NCBI GenBank assembly: GCA_018882795.1
Contig: VERJ01000023.1
Coordinates: forward strand, 1 to 35,435
DNA: 35,435 nt
Direction of reading: 5' to 3'
Source: Burkholderiaceae bacterium
GTDB lineage: Bacteria; Pseudomonadota; Gammaproteobacteria; Burkholderiales; Burkholderiaceae_A
The notes below the pieces were generated by a model. It saw only the letters and a program-made list of their open reading frames with translations. It was not told the DNA's origin and searched no databases. Shown here piece by piece: positions 24,922 to 35,160 of this stretch; the first letter of the stretch is position 1, and each line of letters opens with the position of its first letter. The position numbers and the translations under genes were made by a program.

Positions 24922-26919
24922 ATGGAATCGCTTCTCGGGGTCATTGTGGTCTTGCTTGCCGTCTCGGTTGGAGCGGTGACCGCGGCACGTGCCCTGAAAC
25001 AGCCCCCCTTGGTGGGTTATCTGCTGGTGGGTGTGCTGCTAGGGCCGCATGCCCTGGGACTGGCACCGGATACTGCGGTGACCCGATGGCTTGCCGAGAT
25101 CGGTGTGGTGTTTCTGATGTTTTCCATCGGCCTGGAGTTCAGCCTGCCCAGATTGCGTGCAATGCGCTCCCTGGTGTTCGGCCTTGGGGGCATTCAGGTG
25201 GGCGCAACGATTGTCATTGTTGCGGTGGTGACTGCGACCACCCAGGCATTTCACGGTATTTCATGGCAAGCAGGTGTGGCCTTGGGCGGGGCATTGGCCA
25301 TGTCGTCTACGGCCATGGTCATGCGCCTGGCCGGTGATCGCGGCGAGATCGGCTCTGCCCACGGCAAGCCAGTGGTGGGGGTGTTGCTGTTTCAGGATCT
25401 GGCGGTGGTGCCGCTCCTGGTGCTGATTCCAGCCCTCTCCGGCCTCAATGCCGAAGGAGATCAGGGCCTCGGGGGCGCACTTGCACTGGCCATGGGCAAA
25501 TCGATTCTGGTGTTGGCCCTGGCCTTGTTGGTTGGTCAGCGCCTGGTCAGGCCCTGGCTCACGGTGATGGCCCGCCGCAAGTCGCAGGAGCTCTTCACCC
25601 TCAATGTGTTGCTCATGACGCTGGGCCTTGCCCTGATTACCGAGCATGCGGGCCTGTCTCTGGCGCTGGGCGCATTTCTTGCGGGCATGCTGATCTCCGA
25701 GACTGAGTACCGCTATCAGGTGGAAGCGGATGTGAAGCCCTATCGCGATGTGCTCATGGGCCTGTTTTTTGTCTCGGTCGGGATGCTGCTGGATTTCTCA
25801 GTGATCGTCAGGGATTGGCCTGTTGTGATGTTGATGGTGCTGGGCCCGATGCTGTTTAAGTTCGCCATCATTGCGGCACTCGCCAGACTCTTTGGTGTCG
25901 GAACGGGCGCTGCTTTGAAAACGGGCTTGTGGCTCTGTCAGGCCGGCGAGTTCGGGTTTGTCTTGCTGGATCCTGCGGGGTTAAATGGCCTGATCCCCCA
26001 GGAGATCCTGCAGTCCGTGCAGGCGGCCATGGTGATCTCAATGCTGCTGGCACCATTCATCATTGAGCAGAGTGATCGTTGGATTCTTCGGATCGTGCGC
26101 AATGAATGGTTATTGCGATCACTGGAGATTCACAAGATCGCATCGCAGACCATCGGCTCTGATCGCCATGTGATTGTGTGCGGCTTTGGCCGATGCGGCC
26201 AGAATCTGGCGCAGATGCTGGATGCTGAGAAAATTTCTTATGTCGCACTGGATCTTGACCCTCAGCGCACGCGCGAGGCTGCTGCTGCAGGCCACTCGGT
26301 TGTATTCGGAGATGCCGCACGGCGCGAGACCCTGTTGGCGGCGGGCATACATCGCGCCAAGACCTTGGTGATCACCTATGCGGATCGTGCCTCTGCAGTG
26401 CATGTGTTGAACACGGTCCGGCACCTTGCGCCTGCACTGCCGATCGTTGTGCGCGCCCGCGATGATGCCGATCTCGGCTCTCTGCGTTCGGCCGGTGCCA
26501 CCGAGGTGGTGCCCGAGGTGGTGGAAGGCAGTCTGATGCTGGCCTCCCACGCGCTTGCCCTGGCAGGTGTGCCGCTGCACCGCGTGCTGCGTCGGGTGCG
26601 CGAGGTGCGCGATAGCCGCTATGCACTGCTGCGTGGCTATTTCCATGGGTCGGTGGATGATGCGAGCGAGCGCAGTGCGGAAGTGCTGCTGCGAACATTC
26701 TCTGTGCCAATTTCCTCCGGCTGCGTGGGGGCAACGCTGGGGTCTCTGGAATTGGGCGAGTCAGGTGTGGAGATCACCAGTCTGCGCCGCGGCCGCGAGC
26801 GGCTTGCCATCAGTGATGACCTGGTGATTCAAGCCGATGATGTGATTGTGATGCGTGGGGCTTCTGAGGCCCTGGCTGTTGCCGAGGAACTCTTAAGCGG
26901 AAATCTCGGCCTAAAATAG
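24922..26919 (+). CDS. CPA2 family monovalent cation:proton antiporter, KefB/KefC-like
   Basis: An inner-membrane transporter of the CPA2 family with regulatory RCK domains, probably exporting potassium in exchange for protons. About 12 hydrophobic segments cover residues 1-390, including VGYLLVGVLLGPHALGL, GVVFLMFSIGLEFSL, VGVLLFQDLAVVPLLVLIPAL (with the conserved QD) and QAGEFGFVLL. A TrkA-N nucleotide-binding domain follows near residue 415 (VIVCGFGRCGQNLAQMLD), then a TrkA-C domain (LGSLELGESGVEITSL...ADDVIVMRG) to the end. 665 residues. The ion and ligand are inferred from the family. Paired TAGCAAA repeats lie just upstream. Confidence 0.9.
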   Translation: MESLLGVIVVLLAVSVGAVTAARALKQPPLVGYLLVGVLLGPHALGLAPDTAVTRWLAEIGVVFLMFSIGLEFSLPRLRAMRSLVFGLGGIQVGATIVIVAVVTATTQAFHGISWQAGVALGGALAMSSTAMVMRLAGDRGEIGSAHGKPVVGVLLFQDLAVVPLLVLIPALSGLNAEGDQGLGGALALAMGKSILVLALALLVGQRLVRPWLTVMARRKSQELFTLNVLLMTLGLALITEHAGLSLALGAFLAGMLISETEYRYQVEADVKPYRDVLMGLFFVSVGMLLDFSVIVRDWPVVMLMVLGPMLFKFAIIAALARLFGVGTGAALKTGLWLCQAGEFGFVLLDPAGLNGLIPQEILQSVQAAMVISMLLAPFIIEQSDRWILRIVRNEWLLRSLEIHKIASQTIGSDRHVIVCGFGRCGQNLAQMLDAEKISYVALDLDPQRTREAAAAGHSVVFGDAARRETLLAAGIHRAKTLVITYADRASAVHVLNTVRHLAPALPIVVRARDDADLGSLRSAGATEVVPEVVEGSLMLASHALALAGVPLHRVLRRVREVRDSRYALLRGYFHGSVDDASERSAEVLLRTFSVPISSGCVGATLGSLELGESGVEITSLRRGRERLAISDDLVIQADDVIVMRGASEALAVAEELLSGNLGLK

Positions 26920-26958
26920 CTGCCCCGCTCCGTCCTTTCATTTTCTCTAGGAAAATCC

Positions 26959-27837
26959 TTGCCACTCGTTGTCTCTCCCGCGTCAGCGGGGTCCGCAGAT
27001 CAGTCGACTGCTATCGGCCAGACTACCCCAGTGGTCGCCTTTCGGCGTCTGAGCTTTGGCTATGGCGAGCGGCCCGTGATCGACACGGTGTCGTTCGAGA
27101 TTCAGCCCGGCCAGGTGGTGGCGTTGATGGGGGGCTCGGGCGTTGGCAAGACCACCCTGCTGCGCTTGATCAGTGGCCTGGTGGGGCCGCAGCAGGGCCG
27201 GGTGGAGGTCTTCGGCAACCCCCTGGATCGTCACGATCAGGGGCGTCTCTATGAGGCCCGCCGTCGCATGGGCCTGCTCTTTCAATTCGGCGCCCTGTTT
27301 ACTGATCTGACCTGCTTTGAAAACGTGGCCTTCCCGATGCGCGAACACACCAACCTATCTGAGTCCATGGTCCACGATCTGGTCATGTTGAAGCTCGAAT
27401 GCGTGGGCCTGCGGGGTGCTGCGGCATTAAAGCCTTCTGAGATTTCAGGGGGCATGGCACGGCGTGTGGCACTGGCTCGGGCGATTGCCCTCGACCCGGA
27501 ATTGATTCTGTATGACGAACCCTTCGCAGGCCTGGATCCAATTTCTCTGGGTGTGACCGCCAACCTGATCCGTCAGCTCAACACTGTGTTGGGTGCAACA
27601 TCCATCGTGGTGACCCACGATGTTGCGGAAACATTTGCGATTGCAGATCGCATTTTCGTGTTTGCACCATCGCCCACCGGCGCACGGCTGGCCGCCCAGG
27701 GGTCGCCCCAGGAGCTGCGGGCCAGCCAGGACCCCTTTGTGCGGCAATTCCTGGATGGCCGTGTCGATGGCCCGGTGCGCTTTCATTACCCCGCTGACCC
27801 GATTGGGCAGGCCTTGGGGCTGGGAGATTCCGCATGA
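26959..27837 (+). CDS. mlaF: Phospholipid transport ABC ATPase MlaF
   Basis: The ATPase of the MlaFEDB complex, which moves phospholipids between inner membrane and periplasm to keep outer-membrane asymmetry. Walker A is GGSGVGKTT (58-66), the signature ISGGMARRVALARAIA, Walker B ILYDEPFAGLDPIS and the switch His THDVAETF. MlaF-type features are FQFGALFTDLTCFENVAFP. The start is TTG at 26959 behind AGGA; no ATG is available before the ATPase domain, and a GTG at 27031 is an alternative that would remove the 24-residue low-complexity leader. The stop overlaps mlaE as ATGA. Confidence 0.93.
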   Translation: MPLVVSPASAGSADQSTAIGQTTPVVAFRRLSFGYGERPVIDTVSFEIQPGQVVALMGGSGVGKTTLLRLISGLVGPQQGRVEVFGNPLDRHDQGRLYEARRRMGLLFQFGALFTDLTCFENVAFPMREHTNLSESMVHDLVMLKLECVGLRGAAALKPSEISGGMARRVALARAIALDPELILYDEPFAGLDPISLGVTANLIRQLNTVLGATSIVVTHDVAETFAIADRIFVFAPSPTGARLAAQGSPQELRASQDPFVRQFLDGRVDGPVRFHYPADPIGQALGLGDSA

Positions 27838-28625
27838 CCGCACTGGTGGATTGGGTGGCAGGATTAGGCCAGTCTGGATTGAAGTTTGTGCGTGGGCTGG
27901 GCGTTTTTGCGGTGCTGCTGTTCAAGATCCTGGTGCGCTCAATTGCCATCTGGAAGCGGCCGCGATTAATCGGTGCCCAGATTCATTTCCTGGGCAACCA
28001 TTCCCTGGCCATCATTGTGGTGGCGGGCCTATTTGTTGGCCTCGTGCTCGGACTTCAGGGCTATTACACCCTCAGGCGTTACGGCTCCGAGGAGGCCCTG
28101 GGCCTGCTCGTGGCCCTGGCCCTGGTGCGGGAATTGGGCCCCGTGATTGCCGCCTTGCTGTTTGCGGGCCGTGCTGGCACCTCGCTCACCGCCGAGATCG
28201 GCCTGATGAAAGCGGGAGAACAGCTCTCTGCCCTGGAAACCATGGCAGTGGACCCCATCGCCCGGGTGCTGGGCCCACGGTTTTTCGGCGGTCTGATTAC
28301 TGTCCCGCTTTTGGCGACCCTGTTTTCCGCGGTGGGTGTGATTGGGGGCTGGCTGGTCGGTGTGGTGCTGATCGGGGTGGACCCCGGGGCCTTCTGGTCC
28401 CAGATGTCGGATGGGGTTGATTTCTGGGATGACATCGTCAATGGTGTAATCAAGAGTGTCGTGTTTGGGATTGCGATCACCCAGGTTGCGCTGATGCAGG
28501 GCTATGAGTCCAAGCCCACCCCGGAGGGCGTGGCCCGTGCAACTACCCTGACCGTGGTCATTGGATCGCTTGCTGTGTTGGGCCTTGATTTCGTCTTAAC
28601 CGCCTTAATGTTTGGGGAGCTATAA
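27834..28625 (+). CDS. mlaE: Phospholipid transport permease MlaE
   Basis: The inner-membrane permease of the Mla complex. 263 residues with about five membrane segments. Family hallmarks are LAIIVVAGLFVGLVLGLQGYYTLRRYGSEEALG, the cytoplasmic coupling region GRAGTSLTAEIGLMKAGEQLSALETMAVDP, and RFFGGLITVPLLATLFSAVGVIGG. It ends four bases before mlaD behind AGGAG-like GGGAGC. The overlap with mlaF and the tight spacing to mlaD show a single operon. Confidence 0.96.
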   Translation: MTALVDWVAGLGQSGLKFVRGLGVFAVLLFKILVRSIAIWKRPRLIGAQIHFLGNHSLAIIVVAGLFVGLVLGLQGYYTLRRYGSEEALGLLVALALVRELGPVIAALLFAGRAGTSLTAEIGLMKAGEQLSALETMAVDPIARVLGPRFFGGLITVPLLATLFSAVGVIGGWLVGVVLIGVDPGAFWSQMSDGVDFWDDIVNGVIKSVVFGIAITQVALMQGYESKPTPEGVARATTLTVVIGSLAVLGLDFVLTALMFGEL

Positions 28626-29126
28626 ATGCAGGGCCGAAATCTGAATCTCGCCGTTGGCGCTTTTGTGCTGCTGGGCCTGTTGGCGTTGCTCTTCATGGCC
28701 CTTCAGGTCAGCAACTTAAGCACGCTTTCCAATGGCAGCACCTATGAGCTCAAAGCGTATTTCGACAACATTGGTGGATTGAAGGCCCGGGCCGCAGTCC
28801 GCAGTGCAGGGGTGGTGGTGGGCCGCGTCCGTCAGATCCAATTCGATGATCAGCAGTACCAGGCACTGGTGATTCTGGATATGGATTCACGTTATCAGTT
28901 CCCCAAGGACACCTCGGCCAAGATTCTCACCTCAGGCTTACTGGGCGATAACTATGTGGGGCTAGAGCCTGGTGGCGATCCCGAAATGCTCAAGTCCACC
29001 GATCGTATCCGCATGACCCAGTCGGCAGTGGTTTTGGAAAATCTGATTTCCCAGTTCCTCTACGGCAAGGCCACCGAGCCCTCCTCTGGCGGGGCCCCCG
29101 CCAATTCAGGCCGTAAATCGCCCTAA
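28626..29126 (+). CDS. mlaD: Phospholipid-binding MCE domain protein MlaD
   Basis: The membrane-anchored MCE protein that forms a hexameric ring on MlaE and carries phospholipid across the periplasm. One N-terminal membrane helix (LAVGAFVLLGLLALLFMALQV) is followed by the MCE domain, with the characteristic YELKAYFDNIGGLKARAAVRSAGVVVGRV (hallmark of MCE repeats) and LTSGLLGDNYVGLEPGG. The length of 166 residues fits MlaD of Gram-negative bacteria. The C-terminus is a short Ser/Gly/Pro-rich tail. It is followed after 12 bases by mlaA. Confidence 0.95.
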   Translation: MQGRNLNLAVGAFVLLGLLALLFMALQVSNLSTLSNGSTYELKAYFDNIGGLKARAAVRSAGVVVGRVRQIQFDDQQYQALVILDMDSRYQFPKDTSAKILTSGLLGDNYVGLEPGGDPEMLKSTDRIRMTQSAVVLENLISQFLYGKATEPSSGGAPANSGRKSP

Positions 29127-29138
29127 GCAAGTGAGCGC

Positions 29139-29858
29139 ATGCCCTATCTGCTGAAATTATTGTCGATCTGCTGTTTGGCGTTGGCCACAGGCTGCGCCAG
29201 TCTGCCCGCAGGCCATGTGTCTGATGAACGTGATCCCTGGGAGCGATACAACCGCGCGGTATTTGAGTTCAACGACAACGTCGATCGTGCAGTGATCAAA
29301 CCGGTGGCCGAGGTCTATCGCGACTATGTGCCGAACATTGTTCAGACCGGCCTGCGCAATTTTTTTGGCAACCTGCGTGATGTGATCATCTCGGTCCATC
29401 AGCTGCTGCAGGCCAAACCCGGTGAAGCCGCCACCGCGGTGGGCCGGGTGCTGGTGAACACGACCCTCGGGGTCCTCGGCCTGGCCGATCCGGCCAGCGG
29501 CATGGGATTGGCCAAGACCAATGAAGACTTCGGCCAGACCTTTGGCCGCTGGGGGGTTGGGCCTGGTCCCTACTTTGTGCTGCCCCTGCTGGGCCCAAGC
29601 ACGGTGCGCGACACGGTCGGTACCGTGGCGGATTTCAGCTTTGATCCCATCGGTTCAGTGTTTGAAGAGAGCGCCGCCAGAAATATCGCATATGGCCTGA
29701 TTGCGATTGATCGCCGCAAGGACCTACTGGATGCTCAGAGCACGATTGAGGCCCTGTCATTTGATCGTTACTCCGGGGTTCGGGATGCGTGGTTGGCCCG
29801 TCGCAGGAGTCTGGTCTATGACGGCGACCCGCCACCACTACCCATGAAGGAAGACTAA
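29139..29858 (+). CDS. mlaA: Outer-membrane phospholipid removal lipoprotein MlaA (VacJ)
   Basis: The outer-membrane lipoprotein that takes mislocalised phospholipids from the outer leaflet and hands them to MlaC. A lipoprotein signal ends LATGC, with the lipidated Cys at about residue 19. The body starts DPWERYNRAVFEFNDNVDRAVIKPVAEVYRDYVP, the classic VacJ start, and continues GLRNFFGNLRDV and GLADPASGMGLAK. In E. coli mlaA lies elsewhere in the genome; here it sits between mlaD and mlaC as is common in Betaproteobacteria, which puts the full Mla pathway in one operon. Confidence 0.95.
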   Translation: MPYLLKLLSICCLALATGCASLPAGHVSDERDPWERYNRAVFEFNDNVDRAVIKPVAEVYRDYVPNIVQTGLRNFFGNLRDVIISVHQLLQAKPGEAATAVGRVLVNTTLGVLGLADPASGMGLAKTNEDFGQTFGRWGVGPGPYFVLPLLGPSTVRDTVGTVADFSFDPIGSVFEESAARNIAYGLIAIDRRKDLLDAQSTIEALSFDRYSGVRDAWLARRRSLVYDGDPPPLPMKED

Positions 29859-29867
29859 GATTCCCTT

Positions 29868-30521
29868 ATGAACCCGATTCGCTCCCTGACCGCCAAGATT
29901 GTGCTGGGCATCTCCTGTTGGCTCATGTCCGTGGGCCTGCATGCGCAGACTGCGCCGGATGAACTCATCCGCTCTGTCTCTCAGGGTGTGCTTGATGAAA
30001 TTAAAACCGATCGCAGCCTGCAGACAGGCGATATCGAGCGGCTCAATCTGCTGGTGGATAAAAAAGTCTTGCCGTATGTGGATTTCCAGCGCATGACCGC
30101 ATTGGCCGTGGGCCGCAATTGGCGCACGGCAAGCCCTGATCAGCAGAAGATGCTGATGACAGAATTTCGCAGGCTGCTGCTGCTGACGTATTCAGGCGCT
30201 GTGCGGCAGGTCACCGACACCACCATTCAGGTCCGGCCGATGCGCTCCAAACCTGAAGATGATGAAGTCATTGTCCGCACACAGATCCTGCGGCCCGGCA
30301 CCGAGGCGGTGCAGCTTGACTATCGGCTGCAAAAAAGCCCGACCGGCTGGAAAATTTTCGATATGAACGTCATGGGACTCTGGCTGGTCGAGCACTACCG
30401 CAACCAGTTTACCCAGGTGGTGGGCGCTGGTGGCATTGATGGCCTGATTCAGTCGTTAAGGGATAAGAATCAGAGCCTTGCCTCTGCCAATGGCCCGGGC
30501 GCAAGACGCTCGGCCAAGTGA
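29868..30521 (+). CDS. mlaC: Periplasmic phospholipid carrier MlaC
   Basis: The soluble shuttle between MlaA in the outer membrane and MlaFEDB. A signal peptide (KIVLGISCWLMSVGLHA, cleaved before QTAPDEL) is followed by the MlaC/Tgt2 domain: VLPYVDFQRMTALAVGRNWRTASPDQQKMLMTEFRRLLLLTYSGAV, a near-diagnostic stretch, then KIFDMNVMGLWLVEHYRNQFTQVV. 217 residues. It starts nine bases after mlaA and is followed nine bases later by mlaB. Confidence 0.95.
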   Translation: MNPIRSLTAKIVLGISCWLMSVGLHAQTAPDELIRSVSQGVLDEIKTDRSLQTGDIERLNLLVDKKVLPYVDFQRMTALAVGRNWRTASPDQQKMLMTEFRRLLLLTYSGAVRQVTDTTIQVRPMRSKPEDDEVIVRTQILRPGTEAVQLDYRLQKSPTGWKIFDMNVMGLWLVEHYRNQFTQVVGAGGIDGLIQSLRDKNQSLASANGPGARRSAK

Positions 30522-30530
30522 GCGATTCCC

Positions 30531-30842
30531 ATGAGGGAAATCCTGCTGCAATTTTCTGAGCGCGTTGTGTTGTCTACTGCCATGCAGGAGCTCGATCGTC
30601 ATCAGCGTTTTTTGCGCGAGACCCGATTGCAGGAGCGTGAAGGTGCAGCATCAATCCAGCTGGTTGCCGATCTTGGCGCATCAAAAGAAGTCGATACCGC
30701 GGTGTTGGGCGTGCTGCTGCATCTGGATCGGGAGGCGCGCAGCCGGTTCGGCTGCCCGCTTGTGATTCGCTCGGCATCAGAGAATCTGAAATCGCTCGCC
30801 CGGCTCAGCTCGCTTGAATCTGTAATGTCCTGGCAGGCATGA
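30531..30842 (+). CDS. mlaB: STAS domain protein MlaB
   Basis: A small cytoplasmic STAS protein that in E. coli binds and stabilises MlaF. The 103 residues show the STAS core around ASIQLVADLGASKEVDTAVLGVLLHLDREARSR, where EVDTAVL replaces the common VDSSGL and keeps Thr in the anti-sigma-antagonist-like position. The end NLKSLARLSSLESV matches the family helix. STAS proteins diverge quickly, so position after mlaC supports the name. Its stop overlaps the start of the next ABC ATPase gene (ATGA). Confidence 0.82.
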   Translation: MREILLQFSERVVLSTAMQELDRHQRFLRETRLQEREGAASIQLVADLGASKEVDTAVLGVLLHLDREARSRFGCPLVIRSASENLKSLARLSSLESVMSWQA

Positions 30843-31600
30843 GCGACGCAAACACGCCCGCTGTTTGCGTCAATCAGGTATCCAAGATTTATCGCAGTGC
30901 GCGCGGCGAGGTCCGCGCACTCACCGACGTCAGCCTGAAAATCCGGCAGGGGGAATTCGTTGGCTTGCTGGGCCCTAACGGCGCCGGTAAGACCACCCTG
31001 ATCCAGATTCTCTCGGGGCTGGTGCGGCCCAGCTCGGGGGATGTGGCCATTCTGGGGTTCGATGTGTCGCGGGAATCTGTCATGGCCCGTCGCTGCCTTG
31101 GCGTGGTGCCGCAGGAACTGGTGTTTGATCCCTTCTTCACAGTCCGCGAGACCCTGCAAATCCAGTCCGGCTTCTTTGGCATTGCCCGCAACGATGACTG
31201 GATCGATGAGCTTTTGCACAATCTTGGCCTGGCCGACAAGGCCGATGCCAATATGCGGGCGCTTTCTGGCGGCATGAAGCGTCGCGTGCTGGTGGCCCAG
31301 GCCCTGGTCCATCGGCCGCCGGTGATTGTGCTGGATGAGCCCACGGCGGGGGTGGATGTCGAATTGCGTCAAAGCCTCTGGGCCTTTGTTCGCAGGCTCA
31401 ACCGCGAGGGCCACACCGTGATGCTCACCACCCACTACCTGGAAGAGGCCGAGTCGCTCTGCGAGCGGGTGATTCTGCTGAAGTCAGGCAGCATCCTTGC
31501 GGATCAGCGCACCGATGAACTCCTGCGTCATTCCGAAGACAGCCTGGAGACGGTTTTCCTGCGCATGCTGCGCGAGAGCTCGCCGCCACAGAGCGCCTAG
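30839..31600 (+). CDS. ABC-2 type transporter ATP-binding protein, YadG-like, without adjacent permease
   Basis: An ABC ATPase of the drug/polysaccharide-export subclass, 253 residues. Walker A is GPNGAGKTTLIQIL, the Q-loop VVPQELVFDPFFTVRETL, the signature LSGGMKRRVLVAQAL, Walker B PVIVLDEPTAGVDVELR, and the switch His is in LTTHYLEEAE. These features match the E. coli YadG type. In related Burkholderiales I recall a permease gene of the YadH type directly after it; here ibaG begins 15 bases after the stop, so no permease follows. Coupling with mlaB is by ATGA overlap. The transported substrate is unknown. Confidence 0.88.
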   Translation: MSDANTPAVCVNQVSKIYRSARGEVRALTDVSLKIRQGEFVGLLGPNGAGKTTLIQILSGLVRPSSGDVAILGFDVSRESVMARRCLGVVPQELVFDPFFTVRETLQIQSGFFGIARNDDWIDELLHNLGLADKADANMRALSGGMKRRVLVAQALVHRPPVIVLDEPTAGVDVELRQSLWAFVRRLNREGHTVMLTTHYLEEAESLCERVILLKSGSILADQRTDELLRHSEDSLETVFLRMLRESSPPQSA

Positions 31601-31615
31601 TGATCGCCCGCTACA

Positions 31616-31867
31616 ATGTCGGCCATGGTGACTCCCGAAAGCATCCAAACCGATATTGCGAAAGGCCTGGCCTGCGAACATCTGAAGGTCGATGGCGATG
31701 GCCATCACTTCGAGGCCGTGATTGTCAGCAGTGCCTTTGAGGGCAAACGGCCGATCGCCCGGCATCAGATGGTCTATGCGGTGCTGGGTGATCGCATGAA
31801 GGCGGAAATTCATGCGCTTTCCATGCGCACACTCACACCCGCTGAATGGGCCGCCTCCCAACCCTAA
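31616..31867 (+). CDS. ibaG: BolA family protein IbaG
   Basis: A BolA/IbaG-type protein of 83 residues that pairs with monothiol glutaredoxins to bind a [2Fe-2S] cluster. The core HFEAVIVSSAFEGKRPIARHQMVYAVLGDRM holds the conserved loop and the His of the RHxxVY motif. It is named IbaG rather than BolA because, as in E. coli, it lies between the mla genes and murA. ATG at 31616 has no strong Shine-Dalgarno; the ATG at 31625 (MVTPESIQ) is an equal alternative. A 50-base gap separates it from murA. Confidence 0.9.
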   Translation: MSAMVTPESIQTDIAKGLACEHLKVDGDGHHFEAVIVSSAFEGKRPIARHQMVYAVLGDRMKAEIHALSMRTLTPAEWAASQP

Positions 31868-31887
31868 GGACAAGATGGGCCCGGTGA

Positions 31888-33830
<1,943 letters not shown>

Positions 33831-33837
33831 CAAGAAG

Positions 33838-35151
33838 ATGACTGCTTCTGTGCGCATTGCGCGCCTCTCCACATTGCAGTCCGATTTTCAGTCGGTGCTG
33901 GCGCGGCTGCTGCGGTTTGATGCCGCCCAGGATGAAGCGATTGCAAAAACGGTGAAAGACATCATCGCTGATCTTCGTGCCCGTGGTGATGCCGCGCTGC
34001 TGGATTACACCGCCCGATTCGATCAGGTGTCGGCCGCATCGGTGGCAGCGCTGGAAATCTCGAAAAGCGAATTGAAACAAGCATTCGATAGCCTGCCCGC
34101 GGATCAGCGTGAAGCATTGTCGGAAGCGGCCGCGCGCATCCGGGAATTTCATGAGTTACAGAAGCAATCTTCCTGGACCCACACCGATCCGTCGGGTAAT
34201 CGCCTTGGCCAGCGTGTGACCGCTTTGGATCGCGCCGGGCTCTATGTGCCGGGTGGCAAGGCTGCCTATCCTTCTTCCGTGCTGATGAATGCCATCCCTG
34301 CGAAGGTTGCGGGCGTGGGTGAGCTGATCATGGTGGTGCCCACACCGCAGGGCACACGCAATTCTCTGGTCTTGGCGGCGGCATTTCTGGGTGGTGTGGA
34401 TCGTGTGTTCACCATTGGGGGCGCGCAGGCTGTGGCCGCGCTGGCTTATGGCACAGCCACGATTCCTGCGGTCGATAAGATTGTGGGGCCGGGCAACGCG
34501 TATGTGGCCGAGGCCAAGCGTCAGGTCTTTGGCCAGGTGGGCATTGACATGATCGCGGGTCCATCAGAAATTCTGGTGATCTGCGATGGCAAGACAGATC
34601 CAGATTGGATTGCCATGGATCTCTTCTCGCAGGCCGAGCACGATGAACTTGCGCAATCAATCCTGCTCACGCCGGATGCAGCCTTTACCGATGCAGTGCA
34701 GGCCTCAATCGATCGGCTGATCGACTCCATGCCACGCAAGGATGTGATTCGCAAATCCATGGAGGGCCGTGGCGCCCTGATTCAAGTCCGTGATCTGGAT
34801 GAAGCCTGTGAAATTGCATCGTCCATTGCCGCAGAGCATCTTGAAATTTCTACCGATCAGCCGGAGCGCTGGGCTGAGAAGATTCGACACGCCGGCGCGA
34901 TTTTTCTTGGCCGCTATGCATCGGAGTCGTTGGGGGATTACTGCGCGGGCCCCAATCACGTGCTGCCCACCATGCGCACGGCGCGCTTCTCTTCACCGCT
35001 GGGTGTCTACGATTTTCAGAAGCGCACCAGCATGATCGAAATAAGCGAGTCGGGTGCACTGGCGCTTGGCAAAATCGCATCGACCTTGGCGCAGGGTGAA
35101 CAACTGCCTGCACATGCGAGGGCGGCGGAACTCCGATTGAAATCTTCTTAA
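33838..35151 (+). CDS. hisD: Histidinol dehydrogenase
   Basis: Zinc enzyme that oxidises histidinol to histidine in the last two steps of the pathway. Motifs: [62 protein letters not shown] and the zinc-ligand region [13 protein letters not shown], ending [26 protein letters not shown] at 33838 lies just after the hisG stop and gives 437 residues; a TTG at 33823 would add five residues inside hisG. The repeat element begins about nine bases after its stop, so any further his genes must lie beyond the element. Confidence 0.96.
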   Translation: MTASVRIARLSTLQSDFQSVLARLLRFDAAQDEAIAKTVKDIIADLRARGDAALLDYTARFDQVSAASVAALEISKSELKQAFDSLPADQREALSEAAARIREFHELQKQSSWTHTDPSGNRLGQRVTALDRAGLYVPGGKAAYPSSVLMNAIPAKVAGVGELIMVVPTPQGTRNSLVLAAAFLGGVDRVFTIGGAQAVAALAYGTATIPAVDKIVGPGNAYVAEAKRQVFGQVGIDMIAGPSEILVICDGKTDPDWIAMDLFSQAEHDELAQSILLTPDAAFTDAVQASIDRLIDSMPRKDVIRKSMEGRGALIQVRDLDEACEIASSIAAEHLEISTDQPERWAEKIRHAGAIFLGRYASESLGDYCAGPNHVLPTMRTARFSSPLGVYDFQKRTSMIEISESGALALGKIASTLAQGEQLPAHARAAELRLKSS

Positions 35152-35160
35152 GCGGGCTCA

